From an uncultured Pseudohongiella sp. (GTDB lineage: Bacteria > Pseudomonadota > Gammaproteobacteria > Pseudomonadales > Pseudohongiellaceae): DNA of 64,000 bases. The position numbers were made by a program, and so were the translations under genes. Positions 61,256 through 64,000 of the stretch are shown here, piece after piece (position 1 is the stretch's first letter; each line of letters begins with the position of its first letter). The notes under the pieces are model-generated. The model did not search any database and was not told where the DNA came from. It saw only the letters and a list, made by a program, of their open reading frames with translations. The stretch is taken from the NCBI GenBank assembly GCA_902537815.1, contig CACBCS010000002.1, forward strand, positions 124,001 to 188,000. The letters run 5' to 3'.

Positions 61256-63847
61256 TTATGCCGAGTTTCTGGAGGCGTTTATGTTCCCGAAGAGGCTGCG
61301 CACAATCATTTTTTCATAGGTTTGCATCAACTCTGCCTCGCTCTCCTTCAGTTCAGAGTTCGCAAGATCGTTAACACGGGTAAGCGCGTATTGCTGAATC
61401 ACCAAAAGCGGCAGCACGATATTCATACGAAGCTTAATGCTCGCCTGACTGGTCGGATTGTCTTCAAGTAGCGTCTTCTGACCGGACACCTTCAGCGCCA
61501 TCTCTTTGCTGAGATCATATTCGTGCTTGATTAACCGCCAGAATTCTCCGAACCGCTCGTGTTTTTCCATATGAGCGGTGAGTTTGAAAATACTTTTACA
61601 CATGCTTTGCATACTGTTGCTGATCATTGCTTCGAAAAACTTCGATTCACGATACAGCGCCTGATACTGTGCGAGTTGACCCTGCTCCTCAATGTGTTTC
61701 AGTGCAGTACCTAAACCAAAGTACCCGGGAACATTCTGCTTAAGCTGTGCCCAAGCGCCTACAAACGGAATTGCCCTTAAATCCTCAAATCTCAGCCTGT
61801 CAGCCTGACCTCTTTTTGCCGGCCTGCTGCCTATGTTTGATTGTGCGTAATAGTGCAGCGTGCTCATCTCTTCCAGATAAGGCAAGAACAAAGGATGTGA
61901 CTTGAACGCGAGATACTTCTCGTAACTGATGGTAGCAAGACCCTGAATCAGCTTTCGCTGCCCACTGTTAAGTTCTCTCTCAGGGCGATGGAACAGATTG
62001 CTTTCAAGCCCTGCGGCAAGTAACTGATTTAGATTGTGTCGGGCCGCCGTATCAGTCCCGTAATAAGAGCTAATCGTTTGTCCCTGCACCGTTAGATGGA
62101 TCTGAGTGTTTTCAATTTCTTTGCCAAGCGCAGCATAAAACTTATAGGTGTTTCCACCTCCTCGGGCTGGCGGACCGCCCCTGCCATCGAAAAAGGTGAC
62201 TTTGACTCCAACGTTCCGGGAGACGTTTGTGATCGCTTCTTTCGCGACATAGATGGCCCAGTTGGCCATCAGGTAGCCGCCGTCTTTGGTGCCATCAGAA
62301 AATCCGAGCATCACGGTTTGTTGACGGGCTCTGCCTTGCAGATGCTGATTGTACAAACGATTCTCATACAGCTCAGACATGGTCTGGTCAGCCGTTTTAA
62401 GATCGTCGATAGTTTCGAATAGCGGCACAATGTCAACGTTCAGGCCGGATTTCCAACCAGCAAGCCTGAATAGAGCAATCACGTGTACGATGTCTCTGGG
62501 GCCTCGACAGTTACTGATAATATAACGATGAATACTCTGCTCACCGTTTTTCCTTTGAATCTCCTGTATGAGGCTCATTGACTCCAGAGTGTCTGTTTCT
62601 ACGGGCTCGCTTAATGAAGCTGGCTCGACCTCCTGATCTATGTTCAGAAGCGCATCTATCTGTTCAGCTTCCGAGAGTGCTTTGAACTGCTCGTAGAAGT
62701 TATCCGGCAAGGTTTTTAAAGCACTCTCCAGAGTTCTCTGAACCACCCGGGAATCCTGCCTGATATCGAGGCTGGCAAAGTGGAAACCAAACATCTTTAC
62801 CTTACGCTGGAACGAGGCCAGTCTGTCCAGATAAAGGCCCTGATAACGTGACTGGATGAGTTTGCTGATTTGATCCAGTTCGCGTATCAGTGTCTCGACG
62901 CTTTCAAACGCCTGCGATACTTCGCCGGTCAACTCACGGTGGCAGGCTTTCTCCAGATTCTCCAGTGCTTCATACACGCCTCTAAAACTGAGTCGCCTTT
63001 TTAACGACCGAAGTTCATTGCGGTAGCATTCAAGAATGATAAACCGTAATCGTTCGGCGACTTTCCTTGTTTCGCTGACCGTAACAAAGGGGTTGCCGTC
63101 ACGGTCCCCACCGGGCCAGAACCCTATACTCAGAAGCTGCCTGTCATCTGGTTTAGTTTCCTTTCTGTCGTAGTAGTGTAGGAGTTCATCAGAAATGTCA
63201 TTAAACGCAGTGTAGAAAATATTACCCAAATACCAGCTCAGCTGGGTGGCTTCTTCAAAAGGCGACGGTTTGGATTTCTGAAAAAAAGGGGTATTGCCCA
63301 ACTGTTGGAGCAGGTCACGAACCTTATTGACATCGCTCTGCTTTATCGCCGCAGTCAGATCCGTAATGATGGCCAGCACCGGGCCGGGGTAAAACTGGGT
63401 GGGATGCGCAGTGAGAATGACCCGTGCGCCAAAATCATTCAGCAGGGTTTTCAGTTCTTCTTCCAGCCCTTCGAGCGAGACTCGCTGAGTAAGCTGACGC
63501 AGACGGTTGCGCTGCTTGGTCTGATGAATTTTTGCATAAGCGGCATCTTCGAGCGCATCGATCAATACCACCTGCCTTTCGACATACTGAATGACCTTAA
63601 ACAAGAATTGAATCTGCTTATCTTCGGTAAAGTGAGCGCGATGGGTCTGGAAGAAATCCCTGATAATCTGCTCGGGAGATTGCCCGAATTGCAAACCCTG
63701 ATCGCAGGCCTGCTCCAATAGCGGTAGCAGCAAGCCTGTCTGCTCAACCGCGTCGAGCGGTAACGTGAGAAACAGGCCGTTATACAGTTGATATTTCAAG
63801 TCAACTTCTTTCTCGTACATGTCGTTGAATACTTGTGTATCAACCAT
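61256..63847 (-). CDS. ppc: Phosphoenolpyruvate carboxylase, divergent form
   Basis: 863-residue enzyme that forms oxaloacetate from PEP and bicarbonate, replenishing the TCA cycle. Catalytic motifs: His148 in VILTAHPTQFYPG, GGDRDGNPFVT, GFSDGTKDGGYLMAN, FFDGRGGPPARGGGN and SRPAKRG. LTAHPTQ instead of LTAHPTE and GPPARGGG instead of the more common SIGRGG differ from the E. coli type and resemble a branch I associate with Bacteroidetes. The open frame starts at 63883; ATG 63847 has AGGT upstream and fits better. Convergent with the AbgT gene. Confidence 0.95.
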   Translation of the reverse strand: MVDTQVFNDMYEKEVDLKYQLYNGLFLTLPLDAVEQTGLLLPLLEQACDQGLQFGQSPEQIIRDFFQTHRAHFTEDKQIQFLFKVIQYVERQVVLIDALEDAAYAKIHQTKQRNRLRQLTQRVSLEGLEEELKTLLNDFGARVILTAHPTQFYPGPVLAIITDLTAAIKQSDVNKVRDLLQQLGNTPFFQKSKPSPFEEATQLSWYLGNIFYTAFNDISDELLHYYDRKETKPDDRQLLSIGFWPGGDRDGNPFVTVSETRKVAERLRFIILECYRNELRSLKRRLSFRGVYEALENLEKACHRELTGEVSQAFESVETLIRELDQISKLIQSRYQGLYLDRLASFQRKVKMFGFHFASLDIRQDSRVVQRTLESALKTLPDNFYEQFKALSEAEQIDALLNIDQEVEPASLSEPVETDTLESMSLIQEIQRKNGEQSIHRYIISNCRGPRDIVHVIALFRLAGWKSGLNVDIVPLFETIDDLKTADQTMSELYENRLYNQHLQGRARQQTVMLGFSDGTKDGGYLMANWAIYVAKEAITNVSRNVGVKVTFFDGRGGPPARGGGNTYKFYAALGKEIENTQIHLTVQGQTISSYYGTDTAARHNLNQLLAAGLESNLFHRPERELNSGQRKLIQGLATISYEKYLAFKSHPLFLPYLEEMSTLHYYAQSNIGSRPAKRGQADRLRFEDLRAIPFVGAWAQLKQNVPGYFGLGTALKHIEEQGQLAQYQALYRESKFFEAMISNSMQSMCKSIFKLTAHMEKHERFGEFWRLIKHEYDLSKEMALKVSGQKTLLEDNPTSQASIKLRMNIVLPLLVIQQYALTRVNDLANSELKESEAELMQTYEKMIVRSLFGNINASRNSA

Positions 63848-64000
63848 TTTTAGTGACCTCAATTGCCGATACGTGGCTATCAATGGCGTTCAGTATGAGT
63901 TTCTGTGGGCAAGGCCCTTTGATTTAGCTAGTATGCGTCTCATGCGCTTTTCCTGTGCAAGATACTTACCGGTCCCTGTCGGGCTGTCGGCTCTGCTCTT
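63848..64000. other. Window end, upstream of ppc
   Basis: No gene can be supported in the last 153 bases. They should contain the ppc promoter on the minus strand. Confidence 0.3.

Overview
The window is a chromosomal segment of a gammaproteobacterium, most likely a marine or other aquatic relative of the Pseudomonas/Cellvibrionales/Alteromonas grade. The evidence is gene order: a sucAB-lpd-sucCD cluster, the rluC-yceD-rpmF-plsX-fabD-fabG-acpP-fabF-mltG-tmk-holB lipid/replication block, tusDCBE next to serS-crcB-lolA-ftsK, trxB-aat-bpt-infA facing clpA-clpS-cspD, and nudJ-mnmA-hflD-purB-roxA. The species cannot be named from this sequence. No rRNA, CRISPR array, prophage or insertion sequence was recognised; there is one tRNA gene.

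Layout. 1-6.6 kb: lower TCA cycle operon (sucA enters from outside the window). 7.0-12.3 kb: a six-gene envelope energy-transduction operon (DUF3450 protein, TtpC-like protein, ExbB, ExbD, TonB, TPR protein) closed by a strong terminator. 12.3-16.1 kb: htpG, with a sigma-32-like promoter overlapping that terminator, and convergent argS. 16.2-25.4 kb: rluC and the fatty-acid/ribosome/replication block. 25.4-31.6 kb: a looser region with a probable L-2-hydroxyglutarate oxidase, AlkB, glutathione reductase, an unrecognised membrane protein and a solitary tyrosine recombinase. 31.8-37.2 kb: prc protease, tRNA-Ser(UGA), a BI-1 family membrane protein, and the tusDCBE sulfur relay. 37.3-42 kb: serS, crcB, lolA, ftsK on the minus strand. 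42.3-50.2 kb: trxB, N-degron enzymes (aat, bpt) with their reader clpS and protease partner clpA, infA, cspD, rluE and moaCDE. 50.3-58 kb: nudJ-mnmA-hflD-purB-roxA, thrH, a 5'-nucleotidase, msrA. 58.2-63.9 kb: a secreted epoxide hydrolase, an AbgT-type transporter and a divergent PEP carboxylase.

How the genes work together. Most are housekeeping. Three links are worth reading: the N-degron pathway is complete in one 5-kb stretch (Aat and Bpt attach Leu/Phe, ClpS recognises, ClpA unfolds); the TonB operon carries the accessory TtpC/DUF3450/TPR parts that set it apart from a minimal ExbBD-TonB; and alkB lies directly upstream of a gene resembling L-2-hydroxyglutarate oxidase, an enzyme that would remove an inhibitor of AlkB and produce its co-substrate.

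I do not see a clearly new biological system. The strongest unusual points are a frameshift near the 3' end of hflD, the promoter/terminator overlap before htpG, the alkB-lhgO pairing, the atypical PEP carboxylase, and the recombinase/orphan-membrane-protein region with a 14-bp perfect hairpin.
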